NCBI GenBank assembly: GCA_038253945.1
Contig: JBBSGR010000002.1
Coordinates: 124,001-188,000, forward strand
From: JBBRYW01 sp038253945
Lineage (GTDB): Bacteria; Actinomycetota; Thermoleophilia; Gaiellales; Gaiellaceae
Length of the DNA stretch: 64,000 bases
Direction: 5' to 3'
Each line of letters starts with the position of its first letter. Position 1 is the first letter of the stretch. The position numbers and the translations under genes were made by a program. A model generated the notes under the pieces. It did no database searches, had not been told where the DNA came from, and saw only the letters and a program-made list of their open reading frames with translations. Positions 15,929 to 24,276 of the stretch are shown one piece after another.

Positions 15929-16944
15929 GCTGCGGTTCTGCCGGCGAGGTCGATGCGTGGGACGCTCACCGCGGCGAGAACTGCATCGAGGAGCTCGTCG
16001 ACGTCCACCTCCTCCGCAAGCGCCTGATACGTGAGCACGAGGCGGTGGCGCAGCGCGTCCTTCGCCAGCGCGCGCAGATCCTCGACGAGGACGTAGTCGC
16101 GGCCGCGCAGGAGCGCGAGCGCGCGGGCCGCGCGCACGAGGCTGATCGGACCGCGCGGGCTCGCTCCGAAGGCGATGTAGTCGCCGAGTGTCGGAAGCCC
16201 GTGTGGGACGGGATCGCGGGTTGCCGTCGCGATGTCCACCGCATAGCTGACGAGTGCGGGATCGACGTAGACGTCGAAGACGGCCCGCTGCAGGCGCCGC
16301 AGATCGTCGAGCGCCAGCGCCTCACGAAGCTCGGGCGGTGAGACGAGTTGCCGCTGAACGACGGTCAACTCCTCGTCGTGCGCGGGGTAGCCGATCACGA
16401 CTTTGAGCATGAAGCGGTCGACCTGCGCCTCCGGCAATGGGTACGTCCCTTCCGACTCGATGGGGTTCTGCGTCGCCAGCACGAGAAAGGGATCGGGAAC
16501 CGGATACGTGATGTGGCCGATCGTGACTTGCCCCTCCTGCATCACCTCGAGGAGCGCCGACTGCACCTTGGCCGGTGCGCGATTGATCTCGTCCGCCAGC
16601 AGGAAGTTGCAGAAGACGGGCCCGAGCTCGGTCTCGAAGACGCCTTCGCCCGGCCGGAAGACCCGCGTGCCGACGAGATCCGAAGGAACCAGGTCGGGCG
16701 TGAACTGGATGCGGGAAAACGTCCCCCCGAGCACGCCGGCCGCCGTCTTGACCGTCAGCGTCTTGGCGAGGCCCGGCACGCCTTCGATCAGCAAATGGCC
16801 CTGGGCGAGGAGGCACACGAGGACGCGCTCGAGCATCGCGTCCTGGCCGGCGATGACGCGCCTGATCTCGAAGAGGGCCCGCTCGAGTTGCTCCTTCGCG
16901 GCCGCAGGTGCAGGGCCGGGATCTTCGGTCGGCATGTCGGTCAC
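15925..16944 (-). CDS. MoxR-family AAA+ ATPase
   Basis: The 339-residue protein has the MoxR P-loop EGVPGLAKT, sensor region LADEINRAPAKVQSALLEVM (Walker B) and LATQNPIESEGTYPLPEAQ with the following DRFM, all diagnostic. MoxR ATPases act as chaperone-like remodelers for maturation of protein complexes together with VWA proteins. GTG 16944 is chosen because AAAGGAG lies eight bases upstream; an internal ATG three codons later is less well placed. It leads the operon moxR, DUF58, VWA, secreted protein, VWA, GNAT. Confidence 0.93.
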   Translation of the reverse strand: MTDMPTEDPGPAPAAAKEQLERALFEIRRVIAGQDAMLERVLVCLLAQGHLLIEGVPGLAKTLTVKTAAGVLGGTFSRIQFTPDLVPSDLVGTRVFRPGEGVFETELGPVFCNFLLADEINRAPAKVQSALLEVMQEGQVTIGHITYPVPDPFLVLATQNPIESEGTYPLPEAQVDRFMLKVVIGYPAHDEELTVVQRQLVSPPELREALALDDLRRLQRAVFDVYVDPALVSYAVDIATATRDPVPHGLPTLGDYIAFGASPRGPISLVRAARALALLRGRDYVLVEDLRALAKDALRHRLVLTYQALAEEVDVDELLDAVLAAVSVPRIDLAGRTAA

Positions 16945-17063
16945 CTGGCCGCTCCTTTCGTCGGAGATGAAGACCTATAGGAGATCATTTCTCCGGTCGC
17001 GTCTCCCCGGAGACAGCGGAGGAGGTGGGCCTCGCCCTCTCCGCCGAGCAACCACTTCCTTGT

Positions 17064-18296
17064 TCAGCGGCCGGCTGCGGCCTGGCGGCGGCGGAGAACC
17101 GTATCGAGCGTCACCGCGGCGAGCAGGATCACCGCCGTGGTGATGTACTTCGTCGCGTCGCTGTATCCCACGAGGTCGATTCCGTTCGAGATCATCGCGA
17201 TGATCAGGCCGCCGAACAGCGCGCTCTTCACGAACCCGCGGCCTCCGAAGAGGCTCGTGCCTCCGATAACGGCGGCGGAAATCGCGTCCAGGAGGATCGT
17301 CCCGCCGCCCGAGGTCAGGTCGACCGAGTTGAGACGCGACGCGAAGATGATGCCGCCGATCGCCGCCATCGCGCCTGAGATCATGAACACGAAGATGCGG
17401 ATCAGCTTCACGTTGATGCCGGCCCGGCGCGCCGCCTCCGCGTTGCCGCCGACGGCGTAGACATGGCGGCCGAACGTCGTGCGGGTCGCGACGTACGAGC
17501 CGAGTACCGTTAGACCCACGATCAGCAGGCCCGCGAAGGGCACGCCGCGGGAGTTGTTGCAGACACCGACGACCGCGAATGCGAGCCCGCTCCAGAAGAG
17601 GACGCGGATCGCCGTCAGCACCGGATTCCCCGCACGCAGCCCGGCGCGGCGTCTCGTCAAGTATCCGCCCAGCCCGGCGAGGACGTAACCGAGCGCGAAG
17701 ATGACGGCGAGGCCCCACCCCCAGCTTTTCGGCAGCACGTAGTTCGCGACGTCGTTGATCTGCTTGTCCTGGATCCCGATCACGCCCTGCGTGCCGAGCG
17801 CCTTCAGGATCACGCCCTGCCACGCGAGCAGGCCGGCGAGCGTCACGACGAAAGACGGGACGCCGACCAGCGCCACAAACGACCCCTGGACGGCGCCGAT
17901 CGCGGCGCCGGCCAGGATGGCGACCGCGATCGCGATCAGTCCGGGCAGGTGGTGCCCCGAGCCGGGCATCTGCAACTCGGCTACGACGACGCCGGCGACG
18001 CCGCTCAGGTAGCCGATCGAAAGGTCGATCTCCCCGATCAGGAGCACGAACACGACACCGATGGCGATCGTCGTCACGCCGGCCATCTGCACGATCAGGT
18101 TGTCGAAGTTGGCGGCCGTGAAGAAGAAGTTCGTCTTCGCCGTGAAGAAGACCGTGATCGCGACGATCCCGATGACGACGGGAAGGCTGCCCACGTCCCC
18201 CGATCGGAGGGCCTCGATGCGCGCGCGGAGAAACCCGAGAAGTCCGTCCTGGCCCTCGGCTGCAGCCTGCACCTCGGCGGGCGCGGCGGTGCTCAT
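17064..18296 (-). CDS. xylH: Sugar ABC transporter permease, XylH-like (CUT2 family)
   Basis: The 410-residue membrane protein has about ten helices and the CUT2 permease signatures GEIDLSIGYLSGVAGVV and FGRHVYAVGGNAEAARRAGINV. The closest named match I recognise is XylH of xylose transporters, shown by the long insertion after GVILKALGTQGVI. It forms the membrane channel for the binding protein and ATPase encoded upstream. The ATG has GAGG seven bases before it, contributed by the 86 bp repeats that occupy the whole gap to the ATPase gene. Such spacing may reduce or tune permease expression. Confidence 0.85.
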   Translation of the reverse strand: MSTAAPAEVQAAAEGQDGLLGFLRARIEALRSGDVGSLPVVIGIVAITVFFTAKTNFFFTAANFDNLIVQMAGVTTIAIGVVFVLLIGEIDLSIGYLSGVAGVVVAELQMPGSGHHLPGLIAIAVAILAGAAIGAVQGSFVALVGVPSFVVTLAGLLAWQGVILKALGTQGVIGIQDKQINDVANYVLPKSWGWGLAVIFALGYVLAGLGGYLTRRRAGLRAGNPVLTAIRVLFWSGLAFAVVGVCNNSRGVPFAGLLIVGLTVLGSYVATRTTFGRHVYAVGGNAEAARRAGINVKLIRIFVFMISGAMAAIGGIIFASRLNSVDLTSGGGTILLDAISAAVIGGTSLFGGRGFVKSALFGGLIIAMISNGIDLVGYSDATKYITTAVILLAAVTLDTVLRRRQAAAGR

Positions 18297-18643
18297 CCGC
18301 CAGCCTCATGCGGCTCATGCGCAGCCAGCGACTGACGACCGCAGGCGTCACTCTGGCGATCCCGGACGCGTAGCGTGGTCATGGGGCAACCTCTTGAGGC
18401 TCATGCGGAGCGGGCGACCGACGACCGCAGGCGTCACTCCGGCGATCCCGGACGCGTAGCGTGGTCATGGGGCAACCTCTTGAGGCTCAAGCGGAGCGGG
18501 CGACCGACGACCGCAGGCGTCACTCCGGCGATCCCGGACGCGTAGCGTGGTCATGGGCCGACCTCTTGAAGCTCATGCGGAGCGGGCGACCGACGACCGC
18601 GGGCGGCGTCACTCCGGCGATCCCGGACGCGTAGCGTGCTCAC
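18293..18643 (-). repeat. Start-codon-associated repeat, four tandem units (cluster C)
   Basis: Units start at 18294, 18380, 18466 and 18552 (periods 86, 86, 86, 89) and are nearly identical, with core gcgatcccggacgcgtagcg. The array fills exactly the gap between the ATPase stop and the permease start. Read on the minus strand it encodes a chain of coupled micro-ORFs: GTG 18643 overlaps the ATPase stop (GTGA) and reads 30 codons; ATG 18554, 18468 and 18382 each read 29 codons. Each stop overlaps the next ATG as ATGA, the last being the permease start. Each ATG has AAGAGG or GAGG seven bases upstream. Peptides share TLRVRDRRSD and SPAPHExQE. Confidence 0.9.
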
Positions 18644-19434
18644 AGCTCGACCTGATCGGGGATCCCGGCCACCTTCGTCGGCACGCCGGCGGTGATGGCA
18701 GAGACGATCTCCTGCTGCGTTGTCTTGTCGCGGTCGTAGACGCCGACGTCCCGTCCGAGCCTCAGCACCGTGATTCGGTCCGCGACCTCGAAGACGTCGT
18801 GCAGGTTGTGCGACACGATCACGACCGCGAGGCCTTGCTCGGCGAGTCGCCTGACGAGGTCGAGCACCTGTCGTGTCTGGGCGACGCCCAGGGCCGCCGT
18901 CGGCTCGTCGAGAATCACGAGGCGCGAGTTCCACATGACGGCGCGGGCGACCGCGACGGACTGGCGCTGCCCGCCCGACAGGGTCGCCACGGGCTGGCGG
19001 ATCGACTTGACGGTCGTTACCGACAGCGAAGCGAGCGTCTCGGTCGTCTTCTGCTCCATCACCGGCTCCCGCAGTCGGAAGATCGAATCGTGCGCCTCGC
19101 GGCCGAGGTACATGTTCTGCACGACGTCGAGGTTGTCGCAGAGCGCGAGATCCTGGTAGACGACTTCGATTCCGAGCCGGCCCGCATCCTTCGGGCCGTG
19201 GATCTGCACCGGCTCCCCTTTGAAGAGAATCTGGCCGCCGTCGATCGTGTGGATGCCGGCGACGCACTTGATCAGGGTGGACTTCCCCGCCCCGTTGTCC
19301 CCGACGAGCGCCATCACCTCCCCGTCGCGGACCTCCAGATCTACCTCCGACAGCGCCTGGACAGAGCCGAAGTGCTTGGAGACGCCGCGAAGCTCGAGAG
19401 TGGGTCTATCGCTCAAGGAGGGGTGTTGTACCAC
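18640..19434 (-). CDS. xylG: Sugar ABC transporter ATP-binding protein, single-domain (FrcA/XylG-like)
   Basis: The 264-residue protein has Walker A GDNGAGKST, signature LSGGQRQSVAVARAV, Walker B LVILDEPTAAL and switch His in IVSHNL. Classical XylG is about 510 residues with two ATPase domains; this one has a single domain, as in FrcA-type systems, so it should act as a homodimer. The GTG 19434 start is the longest option. It lies 50 bases downstream of the binding-protein gene and is separated from the permease by the 86 bp repeats. Confidence 0.87.
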   Translation of the reverse strand: MVQHPSLSDRPTLELRGVSKHFGSVQALSEVDLEVRDGEVMALVGDNGAGKSTLIKCVAGIHTIDGGQILFKGEPVQIHGPKDAGRLGIEVVYQDLALCDNLDVVQNMYLGREAHDSIFRLREPVMEQKTTETLASLSVTTVKSIRQPVATLSGGQRQSVAVARAVMWNSRLVILDEPTAALGVAQTRQVLDLVRRLAEQGLAVVIVSHNLHDVFEVADRITVLRLGRDVGVYDRDKTTQQEIVSAITAGVPTKVAGIPDQVEL

Positions 19435-19484
19435 GGTGAGGGCGCCGCGACACTTTCGGCGCCCTCACCTAGGACCTGAATCGG

Positions 19485-20558
19485 CTACTTGCAGTACTTC
19501 TTGAACTGGCCCGAGCAGACCTGGCCCTTCTTCAAGAAACCCTCCTTGAAGAGGAGCTTGTAGTTGTGCTTCGTGATCCAGACGGGCGTCAGGAGGATGG
19601 ACTTCGTGCCGCTGACTTTTCCATTCGTCTTGACGGCCTTGCCCTTGATGATGTTGATTGCGGCCTTTGCAGCCGCGTTCGCCTCCTGCCTGACCGACTT
19701 GTAGACGGTTCCGCTCTGCCAGCCGGCGAGGATGAACTGCGCGCCCGTCGGCGTGGCGTCTTGTCCGGTGAGCGGGATCGGCTTGAGGCCCTTGTTCTTC
19801 AGCGTCGCGACCACGGCGCCCGCGAGCCCGTCGTTCGCCGCCAGCACGCCGTCGATCTTGTTGCTGTTGCGTACGAGCATCTGCTCGAAGATCGTCTGGC
19901 CCTTGACCGGATCCCAGTCGGTCCACTGGTCGCCGGACGACGCCTTCTTGAACGTGCCCTTCTTGTACAGCGGGCCGAGGACCGAGTCGTAGCCCTGCTT
20001 GAACAGGTGCGCGTTGTTGTCGGTGATGCCGCCGTTCAGCTCGGCGATCACCGGATGCTGCGAGTACTTGCCGTTCGCCTTCAGCGCGGAGACCAGGCCG
20101 CCGCCCTGCAGCTTCCCGACCCGTACGTTGTCGAACGACACGTAGTACGCCGCTTTGCTGTGGACGACCAGGCGGTCGTAATCGATCACCTTTGCGCCCT
20201 GGCCGACCGCCTCGTTCGTGATCGCGGCGCCGGAGCCGGCGTTGAGCTGGTCGAGCAGGATCACCTTCGCGCCCTGGGCGAGGCACTGCTCGGCCTGCGA
20301 CTTCTGCTTCTGCGGATCAGCATGTGCGTTCAGGACCTGAGCCGACACGCCGGCGGACTTGAACGCTTTCGTCAAGTACGGGGCATCGAACAGCGTGTAG
20401 CGCGTCGACGACTTCGTGTCAGGGAGCAAGGCGCAAGCCTGGAGCTTGGCGCCGCTCCGCTTCTGCCCTGTCTGGCGCGCGGAGGCACCGGCCACGCTGA
20501 GCCCCCCGAGCACGACCACGACGAGGAGCGGGATCGGCCACCGCTTGAGCTTCTTCAA
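19485..20558 (-). CDS. xylF: Periplasmic-type sugar-binding protein, XylF-like
   Basis: The 357-residue protein starts with a signal sequence (WPIPLLVVVVLGGLSVAGASA); no lipobox Cys is evident. It has type I periplasmic-binding folds with LPDTKSSTRYTLFDAPYL, AKVILLDQLNAGSGAAI and DGVLAANDGLAGAVVATL, which match XylF. It captures a pentose or similar sugar outside the membrane and delivers it to the permease. TTG 20558 is well supported by AAAGGAGGAGACTG upstream. It is the first gene of the transporter operon, transcribed away from the carbonic anhydrase gene. Confidence 0.86.
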   Translation of the reverse strand: MKKLKRWPIPLLVVVVLGGLSVAGASARQTGQKRSGAKLQACALLPDTKSSTRYTLFDAPYLTKAFKSAGVSAQVLNAHADPQKQKSQAEQCLAQGAKVILLDQLNAGSGAAITNEAVGQGAKVIDYDRLVVHSKAAYYVSFDNVRVGKLQGGGLVSALKANGKYSQHPVIAELNGGITDNNAHLFKQGYDSVLGPLYKKGTFKKASSGDQWTDWDPVKGQTIFEQMLVRNSNKIDGVLAANDGLAGAVVATLKNKGLKPIPLTGQDATPTGAQFILAGWQSGTVYKSVRQEANAAAKAAINIIKGKAVKTNGKVSGTKSILLTPVWITKHNYKLLFKEGFLKKGQVCSGQFKKYCK

Positions 20559-20738
20559 CAGTCTCCTCCTTTGGAGTGCGTGGCGACGTCGTCGCCGAAT
20601 AGCGCGCCAATACTACGTCGCAGTCGAAGCCGTCCGCGCCGTAGCCCGGCGCGTTGACGGTGGACGGATCGGTCCGCAGCGCCTCAGCTTCAATTCGTAT
20701 AGGATTGACGCTTTCCAAACTGAAGCGATCGGAGGGGC

Positions 20739-21230
20739 ATGGGAGTCATCGACGAGCTGGTCGAGAATGCACAGGGGTACGCGGAACGGTTCGACAAGGG
20801 CGATCTGCCCCTCCCTCCGAGGCGGCGAGTCGCAATCGTCGCCTGCATGGACGCGCGCCTGAATCCGTATGGCTTGCTCGCCTTGAGCGAGGGGGACGCC
20901 CACGTGATCCGCAACGCCGGGGGAGTCGTCACGGACGACGAGATTCGCTCGCTCGCGATCTCGCAGCGCCTGCTCGGCACGGAAGAGGTGATGCTCATCC
21001 ATCACACCGATTGCGGGATGCTCACCTTCGGTGACGATGACTTCAGGCGGCAGATCCAGGACGAGACCGGCGTCAAGCCAGAATGGGCCGCGGAGGCTTT
21101 CATCGACCTCGAGGAGGACGTCCGCCAGTCGATCGGGCGGATCAAGGCCAGCCCGTTCATCCCGAAGAAGGACAACGTGCGTGGCTTCGTCTACGAGGTC
21201 GAGTCCGGCCGACTGCGCGAGGTGGCGTAG
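20739..21230 (+). CDS. Beta-class carbonic anhydrase
   Basis: The 163-residue enzyme has the beta-carbonic anhydrase zinc site: CMDARLNP (Cys36, Asp38, Arg40) and HHTDCGM (His89, Cys92). It interconverts CO2 and bicarbonate in the cytoplasm. Length and motif spacing match the small actinobacterial subtype exemplified by Mycobacterium Rv1284. GGAGGGG precedes the ATG and a TTGACG-like element lies at about 20705. It stands alone, divergent from the sugar transporter and convergent with the cyclodeaminase-like gene, whose stop is ten bases away. Confidence 0.93.
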   Translation: MGVIDELVENAQGYAERFDKGDLPLPPRRRVAIVACMDARLNPYGLLALSEGDAHVIRNAGGVVTDDEIRSLAISQRLLGTEEVMLIHHTDCGMLTFGDDDFRRQIQDETGVKPEWAAEAFIDLEEDVRQSIGRIKASPFIPKKDNVRGFVYEVESGRLREVA

Positions 21231-21240
21231 GGCCAGACCT

Positions 21241-22176
21241 TCAGAGCGAAACCACGGTCCCGACTCCCGCGGCGAGCGCCCGCTCGTAGACCAGCTTCAC
21301 GGCGACGGCATCCTCGACCGGGTGCCCCATGGACTTGTACACGGTGAGCTCGTCCGCCGAGGCTCGACCCTGCCGCTCGCCGGAAAGCACCTCGCCCAGC
21401 TCGGCTGCGCTGTCCGGGTCGAGCCCTTGCAGCTCGTGGGCGCCGGCCGGATACGGTCGAAAAGCGGCCCGCGACTCGACGACTAGCACCCCTTCTCGCA
21501 CCGTCGCCTCGTCCAGTTCGGGCCCTTCGCGAGAGGCGCCGACGGATGTGACGTGCGCTCCGCGCGCCAGCCAGTCCCTGCGGAGCACCGGCTCCGACGC
21601 ATCCGTGCAGGCGCACACGACGTCGGCGCCGCGAACCGCGCGCTCGAGCGATTCGAACGCCCGCGCGCCGAAGTCGCGCGCGAGCTCCTCCGCACGCGCG
21701 AACGTTCGGCTCGCGACCCGGATCTCCTGGAACGGGCGGACGCGCGAGACGAGGTCGAGGTGCGAGCGGCCTTGAACCCCGGCGCCGAGAACGGCGAGCA
21801 CCCTCGCGTCTTCCCGCGCGAGCGAGCGCGTCGCGAGGGCGGACGCGGCGGCGGTCCGAACGGCCGTGATGTGAGTGCCATCGAGCAGCGCGAGCGGCGA
21901 GCCGTTGGTCGCGTCGAAGAGAGCGATCACCGCCTGGTGGGTCGGTATTCCCAGCGCGCTGTTCGAGGGAAAGACGGTCACGAGCTTCGTCTCCAGGACT
22001 CCGTCGACGTAGCCCGGCATAGCGGCGAGGAAGCTCCCGCCCGGGGTGGCTGCGGCGACTCGAGGCGGCACCGACGCTCGGCCGGCGCTGAGCTCGACAA
22101 ACGCGTCGGCCAGGGCATCGACCAGGACGACCGGGTCGAGCAGGAGGCGAACCTCCGCCTCGGAAAGGAAGACCAT
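21241..22176 (-). CDS. Ornithine cyclodeaminase / mu-crystallin family, probable pyrroline-2-carboxylate reductase
   Basis: The 311-residue protein shows the family pattern: RTAAASALATRSLAR, the dinucleotide motif VLGAGVQGRSHLDLV, TDASEPVL and the C-terminal SMGHPVEDAVAVKLVYERA. Members include ornithine cyclodeaminase, alanine dehydrogenase and the NAD(P)H-dependent delta1-pyrroline-2-carboxylate reductase of 3-hydroxyproline or D-proline use. Next to proline dehydrogenase, a DapA-family enzyme and a proline-racemase-type epimerase, the reductase role is the best guess. It is transcribed opposite to those three genes, 177 bases away. Confidence 0.85.
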   Translation of the reverse strand: MVFLSEAEVRLLLDPVVLVDALADAFVELSAGRASVPPRVAAATPGGSFLAAMPGYVDGVLETKLVTVFPSNSALGIPTHQAVIALFDATNGSPLALLDGTHITAVRTAAASALATRSLAREDARVLAVLGAGVQGRSHLDLVSRVRPFQEIRVASRTFARAEELARDFGARAFESLERAVRGADVVCACTDASEPVLRRDWLARGAHVTSVGASREGPELDEATVREGVLVVESRAAFRPYPAGAHELQGLDPDSAAELGEVLSGERQGRASADELTVYKSMGHPVEDAVAVKLVYERALAAGVGTVVSL

Positions 22177-22353
22177 CGGCTATTCGCCCCGGACCGAGCT
22201 CCACACTTTCGCGCCGCGGATGGCTGGAACGTAGCGTCCGTGCATAACCTTCGGGACTATGACTGACCAACAGCAGGCCGGCCGCGAAGACATCGAGCAG
22301 CGGTCGTCGGTGAGAGCCTGATCTCCACCACCGATCACGCCGAGCTCGCACAG

Positions 22354-23343
22354 GTGGAGGGCCGCACCGAAGGCTTGGGGCCGGCGACGCCGCCCCCGCT
22401 GCGAAGGTGGTCGGCGTCCGCCGTCGACGCCGGGCTGCGGCATGCCATTCTGGCGGCGGCGGACAGCCCGGGCATACAGAGGCTCGTGCGGCGCTACGGC
22501 ATGCGGCTGGGCGCGGCGCGCTTCGTGGCGGGCGAGACGCTCGACGCCGCGGTACCGGTCCTTCGTGGTCTGAACAAGGCCGGCCTCGTGACGAACACGA
22601 CCCTGCTCGGCGAGCACCTGGCGAGCCCGGGAGCGACCAGAAGCACCGTGGCAGCCTACGAGCAGCTGCTGGGGCGGATTCGATCAGAAGCACTCGCGAC
22701 GAACGTGGCGCTGAAGCTGACCGCGCTCGGGCTCGAGCTCGATGAGGAGCTCGCCTTTCGCAACGTCGAGCAGCTCGTCTCCACCGCGAACGCGCTCGGC
22801 AACTTCGTCCGGATCGACATGGAGGAGTCGCGCTGGGTCGACGCCACGCTCCGCATCTACCGCCGCCTCCGCACGGCTGGGCACGAGAACGTCGGCACCG
22901 TCCTGCAGTCGTACCTCTACCGCAGCGAGGACGACCTGCGCTCCCTGCTCGACCTCGCGCCGAACCTTCGCCTCGTCAAAGGTGCGTACTTGGAGCCGCC
23001 GGAGCTCGCCTATCCCCGGAAGGAAGACGTCGACGCGGCCTACGTCCGCCTGCTCGAGCTCTCGCTGCGAGAAGGCGGCTTCACGGCGATCGCGACGCAC
23101 GACGAGCACCTGATCGAGCACGCGATCGCCTTCGCCGAGCGCGCAGGCGTCCCGCACGAGCGCTTCCAGTTCCAGCTGCTGTACGGAGTGCGGCCCCGGC
23201 TTCAGCTCGATCTCGTCCGCCGGGGCTACCCGGTTCTCGTCGCGACGCCCTATGGCCCGGAGTGGTACCGCTACCTGATGCGCCGGCTGGCCGAGCGGCC
23301 GGCGAACACGCTCTTCTTCCTGAGGGCTCTGCTGCGCGGATGA
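22354..23343 (+). CDS. Proline dehydrogenase (FAD-dependent, monofunctional)
   Basis: The 329-residue protein carries the PRODH barrel landmarks: RLVKGAYLEPPELAYP, the conserved strand HDEHLIEHA, the RFQFQLLYGVRPRLQ segment and the C-terminal PYGPEWYRYLMRRLAERPAN that contacts FAD and proline. It oxidises L-proline to delta1-pyrroline-5-carboxylate and passes electrons to quinone. It lacks the P5C dehydrogenase half of PutA, as usual in actinobacteria. The GTG 22354 start is uncertain; no strong ribosome site is seen. It heads a plus-strand group with the DapA-family and epimerase genes. Confidence 0.9.
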   Translation: MEGRTEGLGPATPPPLRRWSASAVDAGLRHAILAAADSPGIQRLVRRYGMRLGAARFVAGETLDAAVPVLRGLNKAGLVTNTTLLGEHLASPGATRSTVAAYEQLLGRIRSEALATNVALKLTALGLELDEELAFRNVEQLVSTANALGNFVRIDMEESRWVDATLRIYRRLRTAGHENVGTVLQSYLYRSEDDLRSLLDLAPNLRLVKGAYLEPPELAYPRKEDVDAAYVRLLELSLREGGFTAIATHDEHLIEHAIAFAERAGVPHERFQFQLLYGVRPRLQLDLVRRGYPVLVATPYGPEWYRYLMRRLAERPANTLFFLRALLRG

Positions 23344-23406
23344 CAGCGCCGGGAAAGGGGACGAGTCCCGGCGGCGCCCGCAGGGCGGTCTACGCCGAGG
23401 CGCACG

Positions 23407-24276
23407 GTGGCTGAGCTCCGCGGCACGTTCGCGGCGTCGGTCACGCCGCTGCGAGAGGGAGGCGCCCGAATCGACGAGGGTGCGGTCGGCCCGCTCGTGG
23501 ATTTTCTCGCAGCGTCAGGGCTGGACGGCCTGCTCGTCCTCGGCACCACCGGGGAGGGAATGCTCCTCTCGCAGGCCGAGCGACGGCGCGTCGCGGAGCG
23601 CTTCCTGGCCGCCGCCGACGGGCGCCTTTCCGTGATCGTGCACTGCGGGGCGCAGACGACGAGCGACACGGTCGCCCTGAGCGCGCACGCAGCTGAGACC
23701 GGAGCCGCTGGGGTTGCCGTGATCGGCCCGCCCTACTTCGAGCTGGACGACCGCGCCCTGCACGAGCACTTTCGAGCCGCCGCGACAGCCTGCGCTCCGC
23801 TGCCGTTCTTCGTGTACGAGTTCGCGGCCCGGAGCGGCTATGCCGTTCCGCTCGCCTTGCTCGCGGAGCTCCGCGAGGAGGCGCCCAACCTCGCCGGGCT
23901 CAAGGTCTCAGATGCGTCGTGGGAGCGCTTCGAGCCGTATCTGATCGATGGGCTCGACGTCTTCGTCGGCCCCGAGGCGTTGATTCCACGCGGACTGGAG
24001 GGTGGCGCCGTAGGCGCCGTGTCCGGGCTCGCCGCGGCGTTCCCGGAGGCGGTTGCGCGGGTCGTCGCGGCGCCGAGCGCGGAGGGTGGAGCAGACCTTG
24101 CCCGCCTGCGCGACTCGGTGCAGCGGTTCCCGTTCCACGCCGCGCTCAAGTTCGTCTTGGGCCGGCGCGGCGTCCCGATCGAGGAGGACGTGCGGCGGCC
24201 TCTTCGAGCGCTCGTCCCGGATGAGCGGCGCGAGCTTGCCGTACTCGTCGAGCAGTACGTCGACACACACCGATGA
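23407..24276 (+). CDS. DapA-family lyase, possible pyrroline-4-hydroxy-2-carboxylate deaminase
   Basis: The 289-residue TIM barrel has GTTGEGMLLSQAER, the FVYEF Tyr and the Schiff-base lysine in LAGLKVSD, typical of the dihydrodipicolinate synthase/N-acetylneuraminate lyase superfamily. A sub-family deaminates delta1-pyrroline-4-hydroxy-2-carboxylate to alpha-ketoglutarate semialdehyde in 4-hydroxyproline breakdown. The overlap with the downstream epimerase gene (ATGA at 24273) favours this role over lysine synthesis. GAGG lies upstream of GTG 23407. Confidence 0.8.
   Translation: MAELRGTFAASVTPLREGGARIDEGAVGPLVDFLAASGLDGLLVLGTTGEGMLLSQAERRRVAERFLAAADGRLSVIVHCGAQTTSDTVALSAHAAETGAAGVAVIGPPYFELDDRALHEHFRAAATACAPLPFFVYEFAARSGYAVPLALLAELREEAPNLAGLKVSDASWERFEPYLIDGLDVFVGPEALIPRGLEGGAVGAVSGLAAAFPEAVARVVAAPSAEGGADLARLRDSVQRFPFHAALKFVLGRRGVPIEEDVRRPLRALVPDERRELAVLVEQYVDTHR

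Noticed and set aside
18293..18643. CRISPR array
   Set aside because: The units are 86-89 bp direct repeats without variable spacers and without cas genes. They encode coupled open frames instead.
23407..24276. Lysine-pathway dihydrodipicolinate synthase (DapA)
   Set aside because: Overlap with a hydroxyproline-type epimerase and closeness to proline dehydrogenase favour a catabolic lyase; there are no other lysine genes nearby.
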